Below, one piece after another: positions 58,201-64,000 of a stretch of DNA of 64,000 nucleotides. Location of the stretch: contig CAXEFP010000911.1 of assembly GCA_963995525.1 (NCBI GenBank), positions 62,001 to 126,000 of the forward strand, written 5' to 3'. Each line of letters opens with the position of its first letter. The first letter of the stretch is position 1. Origin of the DNA: Escarpia spicata. Taxonomy: Eukaryota > Annelida > Polychaeta > Sabellida > Siboglinidae. Under the pieces are notes generated by a model. It worked only from the letters and a program-made list of their open reading frames with translations, was not told where the DNA came from and did not search any database. The position numbers and the translations under genes were made by a program.

Positions 58201-61024
58201 TACCATGAACATTTGGTATTCAGCTTTCTCTATACTCTTTGTTATGCAACGTATTTCATTCTGCAACTTTTCCAGCTTGGCTCCAGCATATTTTAGCTTT
58301 TGTTCACGTGGATGTGATGCCAACCAAAATAAGACTAAATAGGCTGTAATAATTAGTTAGCCATCACAATTCTAGTGGATACACTCCTGCTCTAGCATCA
58401 TAACGGAAACCAATTAATGCCTAATTGATTTATCTTCAAGAAACATAACTGAATCGAGCATTTATAAACAATAATAATAGTTGCCTAATTATGTATATAA
58501 CATCAGATCCTGCAAATGGTACAAAATAAACCTTTAGGTGTCATAACCTTATTGCAATTTGCAGAAAATCTGGGATACTTCGATGACAGAGGTCCGTGAT
58601 TTAATATCGTTGGCACTTCTCCCATCTTCAAAACTCGATGTCGCCGACATTTCATCGGATCTTGTCCCATTAATTGGTGACATACATCTATTTCAAAGAA
58701 TGGTTCTTCTAAATGAGCCGAAGTGCATTATACTGCGACTGTTTCCAACCATTGTATCTATCCACTGTTATGAATCCACTGTTTGACTTCTGATCTATTC
58801 AAAGAAGTTCAAAGAAATGTTTCACAGTAGTATTGCTACACCCACATGCATCGGTTACTTGCCGGGAGCTACGTGGTAAAAATAACGTTGCACGTTTATT
58901 GACTGCTTCTAGCCAAGTCATCGCCTCACCAGCAAGATGTCAGCCTTCATGTTACCATAAATTTCAGTAGAATCTACTACTTTGAGACCACTACGGATGT
59001 AAAAAAATTTGATTGTGGTTGCAAATGGTTAGTTTATATTAATTTTGTAGGCGCATAACACCAAAATGGTGTCTTTTGTTTCCCTTAAATTTATTCTAAC
59101 GTTTTGCAACCATATTGTATTTAGAAAGAAAACTGAACATCCCCTTTTCCATATGGGTAAACTGGTTTACTAACTTTCTGAATTTAGAATCCTTTCAATA
59201 TGCCATTTGACTTACATAATATTTCAAACAATGATATCAATTAATTTGAAGTTATATGAGGAAAGAGAATTAGTATTACCATTCTTGATAATTTCAAAAC
59301 ATTTTTTCTCATATATGCCACTGTTATTGACATAATTTAACTGTAAATGTTCCCAGAAGCAATCAAGTGTAATTCACTAATGGCCCAAAATTAGATATGG
59401 CATTTGTGAGAAACTTTCACCTGCATGGAAAAGACAGGCACAAAATGTTTGGACCTATGCTACAAAAGCTACACATGTTATTGTTCTTGAGAATACCAGT
59501 GCTAAACTCAATTCACACAGGTACATTTCAAATAAATGGTAGCAGAATCCAGACTTCCACCTCCGGCCATATACAGTTGATGATAATTAAATTATAGGAC
59601 TTACAACAGAAACTTGTTTCTTTTTTGACTAGTATATTAATATTAAGAACATTAATGCAACAAAGTATGTCTGAAACTATCTGTGGAAAGACTAAAGTTT
59701 GCTATTAATAGTATTTTCTAAACAAATGTGTTGCTTCTTTTTCATATCTGTGTAAGTTGTGAAATAAACCAGTACTCACAGTTAACCAGAAGTGCAAATG
59801 TTGCACTGAAGGGTCCAGGTCCTACAGCATTCTCTGCAGCACACGAGTAGTCGCCGTCATCCCGGGAATGGTCAAGTGGACTTATTGTCAAGTCTCTGCC
59901 ACTTAGTTGGTAGTGATTAGAAGATGGTATTTGTGTGCTTCCTTTCTTCCATGTCACTTTGATATTGGTCGTGGGATTGCCGGCCGTGATGTCACAGGTC
60001 AGTGTTACTGAACTCCCATCTTTTGGATTGTCAGAACTAGTCTGTTTAACTTCGGTACTGGGTGGGTCTGAAACAGTTTTAGTACATGGTTAACAAATGT
60101 CTTATGCTCTGCTTTCTAATAATTTAGTACACATCATTTTATTATAAACCGTAATGATCGGTTTAAATAAGGATTATGTTTAAATGTAATTATTACAATT
60201 TTGTTAGGTTAACATATTATTGCAAGAATCTTGCACATTTAACTTATACCAAATTATTAGGTGTACATGTACTTTAAAGGTGCTAAATAAAAGCATCGTA
60301 TTTATTACCTGAATTTTTGTGACATACTTTAAAATGAATTACAATAATATCTTAAATAAACAATATAATATATAAGTTACTGAATATCATACAAGTGTAT
60401 TGATTTATTATTGTACAGTTAATTAGTTTATGGTCCAATTTTATTAATGTTAGATCATATGAAACCCAAAATACAATTGTCTATTTTTCATAGTAATGAA
60501 CACTAGCGTCATATTTTAAATTATACTCATGGTGGTTCATCCCAAATGGCTGTTTGTTTTAATGATGATTTACCTTACTAGAACAATATGATACATAATT
60601 TGTGAAATATGTCATTCTTTGTCAGTTGCACAAAGTGCTGTTAGTTATGATAGAAGTTAGTATGCTATATCCGAAACAATGTTTTTTACACCCAAAGTCA
60701 CTATCCAATACTCACAGTTAACCCTAACAGTTGCACTGGTATTGTTATTCCAGAAACTAGTTCCATGTGGATTGACAAGACAATACAACTTGGTGTTGTG
60801 GTCGTTGCGACTGAAGGACGCTGTATAGGTTGACTGGATTTCAAAGGTTCCGTCTGACTTCTTTGACTTAGTCACATTTCCCTGCAGTAGTGGGCCTTTG
60901 GGTCCCTTTCTCCAGTAGATGTCTGCTTTAGGTTTCACTCGAGTCACATGACATTTCAACTCTTTCTTTGTGTTCTCTGTGACAGACTGAGCAAGGCTAC
61001 TTATAGTCACACCTTGTGGCTTCA
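26920..61024 (-). CDS. Ig/FN3 transmembrane receptor with ITIM-type tail (16 coding exons, 5' end missing)
   Basis: A single-pass receptor. The 16 exons join in consistent phase to 3815 coding bases (about 1270 residues): nine Ig domains, two FN3 domains, one TM helix, a basic stop-transfer (KRRRK) and a tail of about 120 residues with six tyrosines (YESL, YASL, YEEI, YVN, YSEV, YQNV). IQYESL fits the ITIM consensus. The ectodomain layout resembles CD22/nephrin/hemicentin-like Ig proteins, but I cannot name an orthologue. The expected role is ligand or cell recognition at the surface, with recruitment of SH2 proteins (SHP, Src, Grb2 types) after phosphorylation. No signal-peptide exon is seen in the window; it should end in phase 1. 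Exon details follow. Confidence 0.85.
27721..27830 (-). CDS. receptor exon 15: YASL, YEEI and YVN tyrosine motifs
   Basis: Acceptor ATTCAAAG is at the right edge; the donor is AAT|GTATGT. It enters in phase 1 and leaves in phase 0. Translation includes GVYASLDTPEDS, AATYEEIRTD and KHSYVN. YEEI is the textbook Src-family SH2 ligand and YVN is a Grb2-type motif. If the donor is skipped, translation continues 13 codons into the intron and stops at TAA 27679-27681. Confidence 0.8.
28347..28483 (-). CDS. receptor exon 14: ITIM exon
   Basis: Acceptor TTTGTTTACAG, donor CAAG|GTATGA. It enters in phase 2 and leaves in phase 1. It is Ser/Thr/Asn-rich and contains GDNIQYESLGDGH; the ITIM hexapeptide IQYESL is encoded by 28390-28407 with Tyr at 28399-28401. 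ITIMs recruit SHP-type phosphatases in vertebrates; the same partner here is inferred. Confidence 0.85.
29303..29321 (-). CDS. receptor exon 13: 19-nt microexon
   Basis: Acceptor CTGTTTCAG, donor ATCAG|GTAATT. It enters in phase 1 and leaves in phase 2, encoding DDAPEI plus parts of the flanking codons. It is required to bring the TM exon (phase 1 out) into frame with the ITIM exon (phase 2 in), which is strong support. Skipping it would shift the tail out of frame. Confidence 0.75.
29596..29736 (-). CDS. receptor exon 12: transmembrane helix
   Basis: Acceptor TTTACTGTAG, donor TTCAG|GTCTGA, phase 1-1. It encodes an acidic stalk DSGDSNSDK, a hydrophobic helix of about 24 residues (starting TTVVIVSVLLVG) and the basic stop-transfer KRRRKPDVHS. 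This sets the orientation: Ig and FN3 domains outside, tyrosine tail inside. Confidence 0.9.
29737..31653 (-). other. receptor intron 11, with a SINE-like unit
   Basis: No exon recognised. A tRNA-like SINE candidate lies at 30755-31015 and TCTG/TTTG words at 30138-30165 and 30520-30540. Confidence 0.5.
30755..31015 (+). mobile_element. tRNA-derived SINE-like element
   Basis: The head contains GGCGTGGGCGGTAGTCGGC and a B-box-like GATGTTCAATTCC about 30 bp later, followed by a non-coding body. Boundaries are uncertain and no target duplication was established. Confidence 0.35.
31654..31974 (-). CDS. receptor exon 11: FN3 domain 2 with polybasic loop
   Basis: Acceptor CTGTTGAACAG, donor AAAG|GTGATG, phase 1-1, 107 codons. 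The domain begins AAPQVNIASVTVKEDHMTV and has the FN3 pattern (VIWTY, SVVIHYE, ETEAKYSVWLTVY). A loop contains five consecutive Arg (31877-31891) followed by STSRN, a possible proprotein-convertase site. Confidence 0.85.
31975..34820 (-). other. receptor intron 10 with members of an unnamed dispersed repeat
   Basis: Segments 32735-32890 and 33660-33780 are diverged copies of each other (GAAGGCAATGG...CCTGGGAGGAGATCCAC against GAGGGCAATGG...CCTGGGAGGAGATGCAG). Segments 33265-33420 and 33580-33650 match parts of 45800-46180. No exon recognised. Confidence 0.6.
34821..35135 (-). CDS. receptor exon 10: FN3 domain 1
   Basis: Acceptor TTGATTTAG, donor CACAG|GTAAAA, phase 1-1, 105 codons. It starts GPPKKPLEFAVL and has the FN3 landmarks LTLHWRPGFNGGYPP, FILQY and the LQPETEYVFILHAEN strand. 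One FN3 before a second FN3 and the membrane is the usual membrane-proximal layout. Confidence 0.9.
35420..35695 (-). CDS. receptor exon 9: Ig domain 9
   Basis: Acceptor TTGTTCACAG, donor CAACTG|GTAAG, phase 1-1, 92 codons. Ig landmarks: DIVCSVCANPQPQLTWTF, then DDFGSYECTASS. The extra Cys in CSVC is unusual. Ends VTFPIELLPT. Confidence 0.9.
36800..37171 (-). CDS. receptor exon 8: Ig domain 8 (long)
   Basis: Acceptor CATCATACAG, donor TTCAGT|GTAAGT, phase 1-1, 124 codons, longer than the roughly 95 of the other Ig exons. Landmarks: MTCTVSGSGDTKVQWRKDG and FDGKYTCAVST. An additional Cys (YFTCNN) just before strand F is present. Its upstream intron is the minisatellite at 37378-38514. Confidence 0.9.
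37378..38514. repeat. minisatellite made of exon-7 splice-donor units
   Basis: About 1.1 kb of roughly 22-25 bp units. On the receptor's sense (minus) strand the unit core is GTGACAGTGCAAGGTGAGTG. The last 16 bases of Ig exon 7 (ACTGTGACAGCGCAAG) plus its donor GTTGGTG are a slightly diverged unit, so the array runs without a break out of the exon. Many units hold CAAG|GTGAGT, a perfect 5' splice site. Within it, a 95-bp higher-order unit repeats four times between about 38060 and 38440 (CACCATTACAAAG at 95-bp spacing). The long open frames here are artefacts. Confidence 0.95.
38515..38790 (-). CDS. receptor exon 7: Ig domain 7
   Basis: Acceptor ATGTTCACATTAG, donor CGCAAG|GTTGGT, phase 1-1, 92 codons. 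Starts YRPYGKASVNAANVTV; landmarks VSLTCRAPSQPGN, FYWHRQD, DSGKYSCVAGNW. The donor is weak at +3 and +4 and is followed by an array of stronger donors; the first perfect one would end the exon at 38439, 76 nt further. Any extension reads CAA GGT TGG TGA, a stop. Confidence 0.9.
38791..39699 (-). other. receptor intron 6, AT-rich part
   Basis: No exon or element recognised except a long TA run at about 39585-39685, next to the L2 LINE. Confidence 0.6.
39722..40042 (+). pseudogene. L2 LINE ORF1, SGNH/esterase-type
   Basis: The frame shows YRRLVRTLKEARIGQIVLSG, a central YYKNCRRIN segment, FIDMWASFVGREDLFMSDGL and a final HL, the C-terminal pattern of the GDSL/SGNH esterase domain found in ORF1 of L2/CR1 LINEs. 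Segment 40085-40290 repeats the VVDKYWRLVSTLKE start fused to the FVGREDLF end, i.e. a second shortened copy. Function in retrotransposition is presumed (membrane or RNP association). Confidence 0.75.
41840..44237. mobile_element. nested insertion within the L2 LINE
   Basis: The L2 RT reading is interrupted after PLFK (41836) and resumes at KKGSRSKTDNYR (44237). The ends carry a short inverted repeat, AGTCCTTTGG (41851-41860) and CCAAAGGACT (44228-44237). Inside are an RT fragment (42740-43110), a 38-bp tandem duplication (43341-43414), a tandem pair of about 130 bp (43572-43835) and a related pair at 43880-44170. No obvious target duplication. The family is not recognised; it may be composite. 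Confidence 0.6.
42740..43110 (+). pseudogene. RT fragment of a different LINE
   Basis: Reads CAFIDYKKAFDLVDRSSLW, SCGINGIVLKVVYNIYKNAK, then after a stop QGENLCPLLFAIYLN, and finally LMTLV where a YADDT motif would lie (the frame has shifted). Palm motifs A and B of a LINE RT, distinct from the host L2. Confidence 0.7.
45770..46190 (-). repeat. member of an unnamed dispersed repeat family
   Basis: Shares segments with 33265-33420 and 33580-33650 (for example CCTTGCACTCATG.ACTGCAC, TGTAGCCACA, AAAGCACACGG). Minus-strand frames (46160-45891, 45967-45776) are open but the protein family is not recognised. Followed by a TA run at 46181-46285. Confidence 0.55.
46426..46707 (-). CDS. receptor exon 6: Ig domain 6
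   Basis: Acceptor GACTGTTGTAG, donor TGGT|GTAAGT, phase 1-1, 94 codons. Starts YKPQVSVDVPLPVKEG; landmarks ATIRCQSQARPAVTSVRWKK and RTDAGEYTCLVENSVGQG. A classic I-set pattern. Confidence 0.92.
46708..47542 (-). other. receptor intron 5
   Basis: No exon or recognisable element; AT-rich. Confidence 0.55.
47543..47827 (-). CDS. receptor exon 5: Ig domain 5 (recent duplicate)
   Basis: Acceptor GTCTGTTACAG, donor AACT|GTAAGT, phase 1-1, 95 codons. Starts YPPSTRVTKKGSTPP; landmarks VTLTCDITDGRPRDGTVTWQ and HSRDDGDYSCVATN. Differs from exon 3 (57047-57331) at only 7 of 95 residues, and about 60 bp of upstream intron (GACACATCGGCTCA...) also matches. Confidence 0.92.
47828..48390 (-). other. receptor intron 4, with pogo/Tigger-like terminal sequence
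   Basis: About 48270-48370 reads CAGTAAAACCTGTCCATAAT, close to the ends of pogo/Tigger (Tc1-mariner) elements, with an inverted-looking partner GTCCTATGGACAG. Probably a MITE fragment. No exon seen. Confidence 0.35.
48391..50497 (-). mobile_element. Jockey-like LINE, same orientation as the gene
   Basis: From 50497 leftward: KRKVFIRNKADNINIQ and VPHRLTASRHNLPWLKKDL (linker), a 265-residue frame 50228-49431 with SQGPDGIPPWFLNR, NYRPISLTPVVSKLLEHII and QHGFRSKRPTE, then AILDFTKAFDKVPH (49444-49256), GVxQGTVLGP remains, and WQHTWLMKFNPTKCY, LGIIRRNL, LEYASASWDPH and FFSVTIKEWNSLPP to 48419. Stops and frameshifts break it. It spans RT and the C-terminus; the endonuclease is lost. Confidence 0.85.
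50498..51870 (-). mobile_element. CR1/Rex-like LINE, abutting the Jockey-like LINE
   Basis: Minus-strand frames: 51760-51491 (SYLSNRMHYVLF, CSGVPQGSIIGPLLFLIYIN, IIFADDRNVFVNG), 51334-51056 (LSWTFHIQYIKSKIAKAVGI, FKLQKYAIRLILSAPYRAHT) and 51025-50744 (VLYKTIRYRGVKLWN). The 3' end is an AATAAA followed by (TTA)n at 50489-50515, directly next to the 5' edge of the neighbouring LINE. Same clade as 13250-14938, but with the normal FADD. Confidence 0.85.
52300..52590 (+). pseudogene. LINE RT N-terminal fragment (RTE-like)
   Basis: The frame includes ELDEVLKKLNCGKTAGLDGI followed by PLEVWKLGEFKATLLKLCN, the fingers segment that precedes palm motif A in RTE-type LINEs. It is isolated; nothing downstream matches. 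Confidence 0.75.
53095..53860. repeat. degenerate tandem repeat, period about 350 bp
   Basis: Words recur in order: AAAGTTGGGG.TAGGGG, CATTT.ATCAA, CAGCCA.AC.A, GCAA.TGAGG, AGATAGGTGAAAC, ACATGTGAAATC.A.TTGTTTGTC (first near 53100-53430, then 53460-53745, a third start near 53785). Two diverged copies and the start of a third. Confidence 0.6.
53861..54769 (-). other. receptor intron 4, proximal part
   Basis: AT-rich, no exon or element recognised. Confidence 0.55.
54770..55054 (-). CDS. receptor exon 4: Ig domain 4
   Basis: Acceptor GTCTGTTACAG, donor AACT|GTAAGT, phase 1-1, 95 codons. Starts YQPSTRVTKKDFTPP; landmarks LTCDITAGRPRDGTVTWQK and HSRDDGNYSCNATNLAG. Close paralogue of exons 3 and 5. 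The NYSCNAT stretch creates N-glycosylation sequons absent from its sisters. Confidence 0.92.
55055..56420 (-). other. receptor intron 3 with GT/GC microsatellite
   Basis: A GT/GC repeat lies at 55432-55541. The remainder is AT-rich without exons or elements that I recognise. Confidence 0.6.
56421..56932. repeat. pentanucleotide satellite (ACTRC)n
   Basis: About 510 bp of ACTAC/ACTGC pentamers with sporadic ACACGGCAAT variants. It starts about 115 nt after the donor of exon 3 in transcript sense. The long open frames of TALHYTALHC type are artefacts of a stop-free unit. Confidence 0.95.
57047..57331 (-). CDS. receptor exon 3: Ig domain 3 (recent duplicate)
   Basis: Acceptor GTCTGTTACAG, donor AACT|GTAAGT, phase 1-1, 95 codons. 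Starts YPPSTRVTKKGSTPP; landmarks LTCDITAGRPRDGTVTWQK and HSRDDGNYSCVATN. 88 of 95 residues equal exon 5; intron flanks match too. Confidence 0.92.
57332..59779 (-). other. receptor intron 2, with an L2 3' end
   Basis: 57825-57920 on the plus strand matches the 3' end of the L2 LINE at 45480-45600 (GGACTCTCGATAAACCAAA, then GGCAATCTTATTAAATCTTG). No exon seen elsewhere. Confidence 0.6.
57825..57920 (+). mobile_element. L2 LINE 3'-end fragment
   Basis: Diverged copy of the terminal ~100 bp of the element at 39700-45610, ending in AAATCTTGTTAAAT. A strongly 5'-truncated insertion. Confidence 0.75.
59780..60067 (-). CDS. receptor exon 2: Ig domain 2
   Basis: Acceptor ACTGTTTCAG, donor AACT|GTGAGT, phase 1-1, 96 codons. 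Starts YPPSTEVKQTSSDNPKDG; landmarks VTLTCDITAGNPTT, VTWKKGSTQ, LDHSRDDGDYSCAAENAVG. Older paralogue of exons 3-5. Confidence 0.92.
60068..60715 (-). other. receptor intron 1
   Basis: Very AT-rich; no exon or element recognised. Confidence 0.6.
60716..61024 (-). CDS. receptor exon 1 (first visible): Ig domain 1
   Basis: Acceptor TTACTGTTTCAG, donor AACT|GTGAGT, phase 1-1, 103 codons. Starts KPQGVTISSLAQSVTE; landmarks KELKCHVTRVKPKADIYWRK and NTKLYCLVNPHG. It carries NVT and NTS sequons. It enters in phase 1, so at least one upstream exon (signal peptide) exists outside the recognised region. Confidence 0.9.
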
Positions 61025-61539
61025 CTGAAACAGTAACGTCATTGTACTTTACACAGCCATATTTGTATTTCTCTAAATATCTGTATTTCTCTAAATATAT
61101 TAAGGACAGTGCATCGAAATATTATAGAATATTATTATGACTAACGTTATGACAAACAGTGGCATAAAGTGTTGTTGAGAACAACTAATGGTATCTGGTC
61201 AGTTGGAACTTTCATATTATAAAATGTCAAACGTATGTCAGACTCAGTACAAAGACGCTGAACATTGTGAGTGCCCCAGTAATCATCACACAGGGGTGCC
61301 CTGATAACAGAATCTATATATATATATATATATAAGTAAAAATATGGTGTATATATATTAATACGGTGTATATATACATATATATATATACACAACATAT
61401 TTATATATATATATATATATATAATGTAATGCTAGATATATGCCTAGATTTTGGTATCAGGACACACTTGTGTGACGATTGCTGATGTATATATATATAT
61501 ACATATGTACATATATATTTGAAACTCTCAGAAGATTGC
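61025..61539. other. AT-rich flank with TA microsatellite
   Basis: TA/TATATA runs at about 61315-61425 and 61485-61520. No signal-peptide exon could be recognised here on the minus strand. Confidence 0.6.
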
Positions 61540-63705
61540 CACCCAAATGACTATGATATATTAGTGGCCTGACTAAATGGATTTTTGTCTTGGTCACAGA
61601 TGTAACTGTCATCAACCAAGTCAACATCGGAAATGATCCCTGAATGGTAATGAACAACATTAAACTGTACTTAGAGACTGAAAGGAAGAAGTTTATAAAC
61701 AAGAGACCAACAAGAGTTGATCCCACACAAATAGGAACAAAACAGACTGAATTCCAACTCGACCTGTGAAATCAATTTGAGACACTGCAATAACTAGACG
61801 ACATCAATACCATGAGGAAAACCTTCACAGATTTGACCCAATTAATTGCGACAAGTGTAGCCAAAGCAACCAACAAGCAAGTAAACATGAGAATATCATT
61901 ACCATCCCTGATGCAGAAACGACGAAAAATGGTGGAAAATGATGACCGTACAAAACAAAATGAGGACTTAGAAATATGCAAGACCATCAAAAAGAAAATG
62001 AAGGATATCAGGAAGGAAGTACATGAGATCATATGAGAAACAATTATGACATCAAAGCCTGAAGAAAGCCAGAAGCCCTAAGCCGCGACGGATGGATTAC
62101 AATTCTCGACAAGCAGGGTAGAGAAATACAAGACCAAGATATGATTACAGAATGAAAATAGATGAATTCTACACCGAGCTATGCGACTGTGAGCAGAGTA
62201 CTATAATGCACACCAAAAGAGATACCTGAGATAACATCACGGGAGGTGGAAGCAGTGTAAAGAGATATGAAGAATGGGAAGGCATCAGACAACGACCATG
62301 CAAACATTAAAAGCTGGAGAAGATACCATTTCGAAGACAGTGGGTAAGCTGTATATAATAAAATGCTTATCAGAAAGACGAATACCCACCGCATGGAAGA
62401 ATACAAAGATGGTGATAAACTTCAAGGGAAATAAGAAAGATTTAAAGAACTACAGACCGATATGTCTGTTATCAAATGTCTACAAATTACTCACAAAATA
62501 CTAACGAAAAGGCTAGAGAAGACAACCAATGAAAACCAACCACAAGAGCAAGCAGGATTCAGAATCAGGTACTCAACGATAGACTACACACACATCATAA
62601 ACTAACTGAAGGAGAAGTGCCGAGAAAATAATATCCCGCTCTGCAACGCGTTCGTCGACTACGAGATGGCTTTCGACTCAATGCAAACTCAAGCAATACT
62701 GACCTTGCTTCAAGAACGTGGGATAGAAGACGTGTACATCGAACTCCTGAAAAATATCTACATGAATAGCTCGATGACAGTCCACCTACACAAAAAAGCA
62801 ACAAGATCAACATCAAGAGAGGAGTACAACAGGTTGATACCATATTGCCCAAGCTGTTTATGACAACACTCAAACGCATATTCCGAAGACTGACCTGGAA
62901 AACCAGAGGCTTGAGGATACACAAAGTATATCTCAGTTATTTTCAGTTCACCGACAGCATAGTCATATGACCTACTACACTGCAAGAACTACAAAAAAGA
63001 GGTAGCTGATGAAAGCGAAAAACAAAGTCTGAAGATGAACATTTCGAAAACAAGTGATGCAATAAAATGACACACCAATATATATTAACATCACACAGAT
63101 AGCAACCGTTGAAAGCTATGTCTACATGGGACAGCGATACAGCATCAGAGACAAAAACCAAAACAAGGCGATTCAAAAGAAGAATCACTGCCGGCTAGAC
63201 AGCATTTGTCTTGCGACATCTTCAAGTGTCACTTTGGAACATGCTGGAAGAGACAAGTCTACAACTCATGCGTACTTCCAGCGATGACATATGGCACAGA
63301 AACATGGACACTCACCAACCAGACAAAGAAAAAGCTAGCAGCCGCACAAACAAAGATGGCAAGACATGTTAAACATCACATACTGGAAGAAAAAGCAAAC
63401 ATCTGGGTAAGAGAGAAGACAATGGTCATAATAGACATGATAGAACAAATCAGAAGACAGAAGTGGACCTGGACAGGGCACATCATTAGACTATGAGATA
63501 ACTGATGGACATTGCGTATCACTACCTGGAGAACTTATGAAGGTTAATGATCTAGGAGAAGACTGACGAGATGGTGGAGAGAAGAACTAAACGAATACTG
63601 GAAAGACACCATCTGGCAGAGGATAGCGCAATACAGACAGAAATGGAATTGCTGAGACCTTCACCCAGCCAAGGGACACTCCAGCTGCACAATGATGATG
63701 ATGAC
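61540..63705 (+). mobile_element. RTE/endonuclease-RT type LINE, decayed
   Basis: In order on the plus strand: VLVTDVTVINQVNIGNDP (endonuclease end), a coiled linker frame 61812-62036, MKNGKASDNDHAN, NYRPICLLSNVYKLLTK (62455-62504), QEQAGFRIRYSTIDYTH, NAFVDYEMAFDSMQTQA (62643-62700), LPAMTYGTETWTLTNQTKKK (near 63275) and KWTWTGHI, RRRLTRWWREELNEYW at the end. The 3' end is an ATG-repeat at 63690-63703. Many stops. The catalytic YADD segment is not recognisable. Confidence 0.85.
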
Positions 63706-64000
63706 AATGAGATATATGGGTGACAAATTGACAACTGGGCAAACTACATCGATTCTTTGTAAGCTAATATACATTCAAGATATACTGTATCAAAACGTGA
63801 TAACTTCCAATAAGTACTTTCTCTGCTACTTATGTCTTGCATGTTTATGCATAATGTGGGAGTTATCTGTGCAAAAAACCGATAAACAATTGTGTTTTCG
63901 CGAATCATTTTAAGCTTGCTGCCACGTGGATGATTAATTATGCAACCCGATTATAATTAATATCCATGCATACGCAGTGAACCACGCAAAGATAGTTGAC
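63706..64000. other. no gene seen at right edge
   Basis: AT-rich unique-looking sequence; no exon for a signal peptide recognised on the minus strand. Confidence 0.5.

Noticed and set aside
61457..61726. Minus-strand frame starting MGSTLVGLLFINFFL as a signal peptide for the receptor
   Set aside because: It lies antisense within the RTE-type LINE and no donor in phase 1 suitable for joining exon 1 was evident.
1..64000. CRISPR array, bacterial operon or ribosome binding sites
   Set aside because: The window is clearly animal DNA with spliceosomal introns; the tandem repeats have no spacer structure of CRISPR type.

Overview
The window is nuclear DNA of an invertebrate animal, probably marine. 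It has GT-AG introns, long TE-filled introns, Penelope-type, L2-type, RTE-type and Jockey-like retroelements, hAT and Harbinger DNA transposons, and a many-domain Ig/FN3 receptor gene. I cannot fix the phylum from sequence alone; a mollusc or other lophotrochozoan, or an invertebrate deuterostome, would all fit.

Left half (1-26,300) is a transposon graveyard with no host gene that I can support. In order it holds: a decayed Ty3/gypsy element (5-4109), a SINE-like unit (4783-5048), a hairpin-rich stretch (4690-5350), a LINE relic (5852-6755), a palindromic TTGGCCCAAC cluster (7285-7435), a long CA repeat (7605-7905), a broken hAT transposon (9152-11205), a second TTGGCCCAAC cluster (11922-12262), a Harbinger-like element with convergent MADF and transposase remnants (about 12340-15720) that contains a CR1/Rex-like LINE and a 50-bp near-perfect palindrome, a head-to-head Penelope GIY-YIG fragment (16740-17060), a LINE tail (17150-17515), and two relics of an abundant invertebrate PIN-nuclease-like family (20800-22082 and 23040-24695).

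Right half (26,920-61,024, minus strand) is one large host gene, assembled here from 16 coding exons whose splice phases all agree. It encodes at least nine Ig domains, two FN3 domains, one transmembrane helix and a cytoplasmic tail with six tyrosine motifs, including a canonical ITIM (IQYESL), the Src-SH2 type motif YEEI and Grb2-type YxN motifs. The signal-peptide exon lies outside the recognisable part. This is therefore an inhibitory or dual-signalling Ig-superfamily receptor, plausibly in immune recognition or cell adhesion.

Its ectodomain exons are all symmetric phase 1-1, and three of them are near-identical recent duplicates. Its introns carry an L2 LINE with an esterase-type ORF1, further LINEs, a pentamer satellite, and most strikingly a 1.1-kb minisatellite that begins inside the 3' end of an Ig exon and repeats that exon's 5' splice site about fifty times, many copies being perfect consensus donors.

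From 61,540 to 63,705 lies an RTE-type LINE relic on the plus strand.
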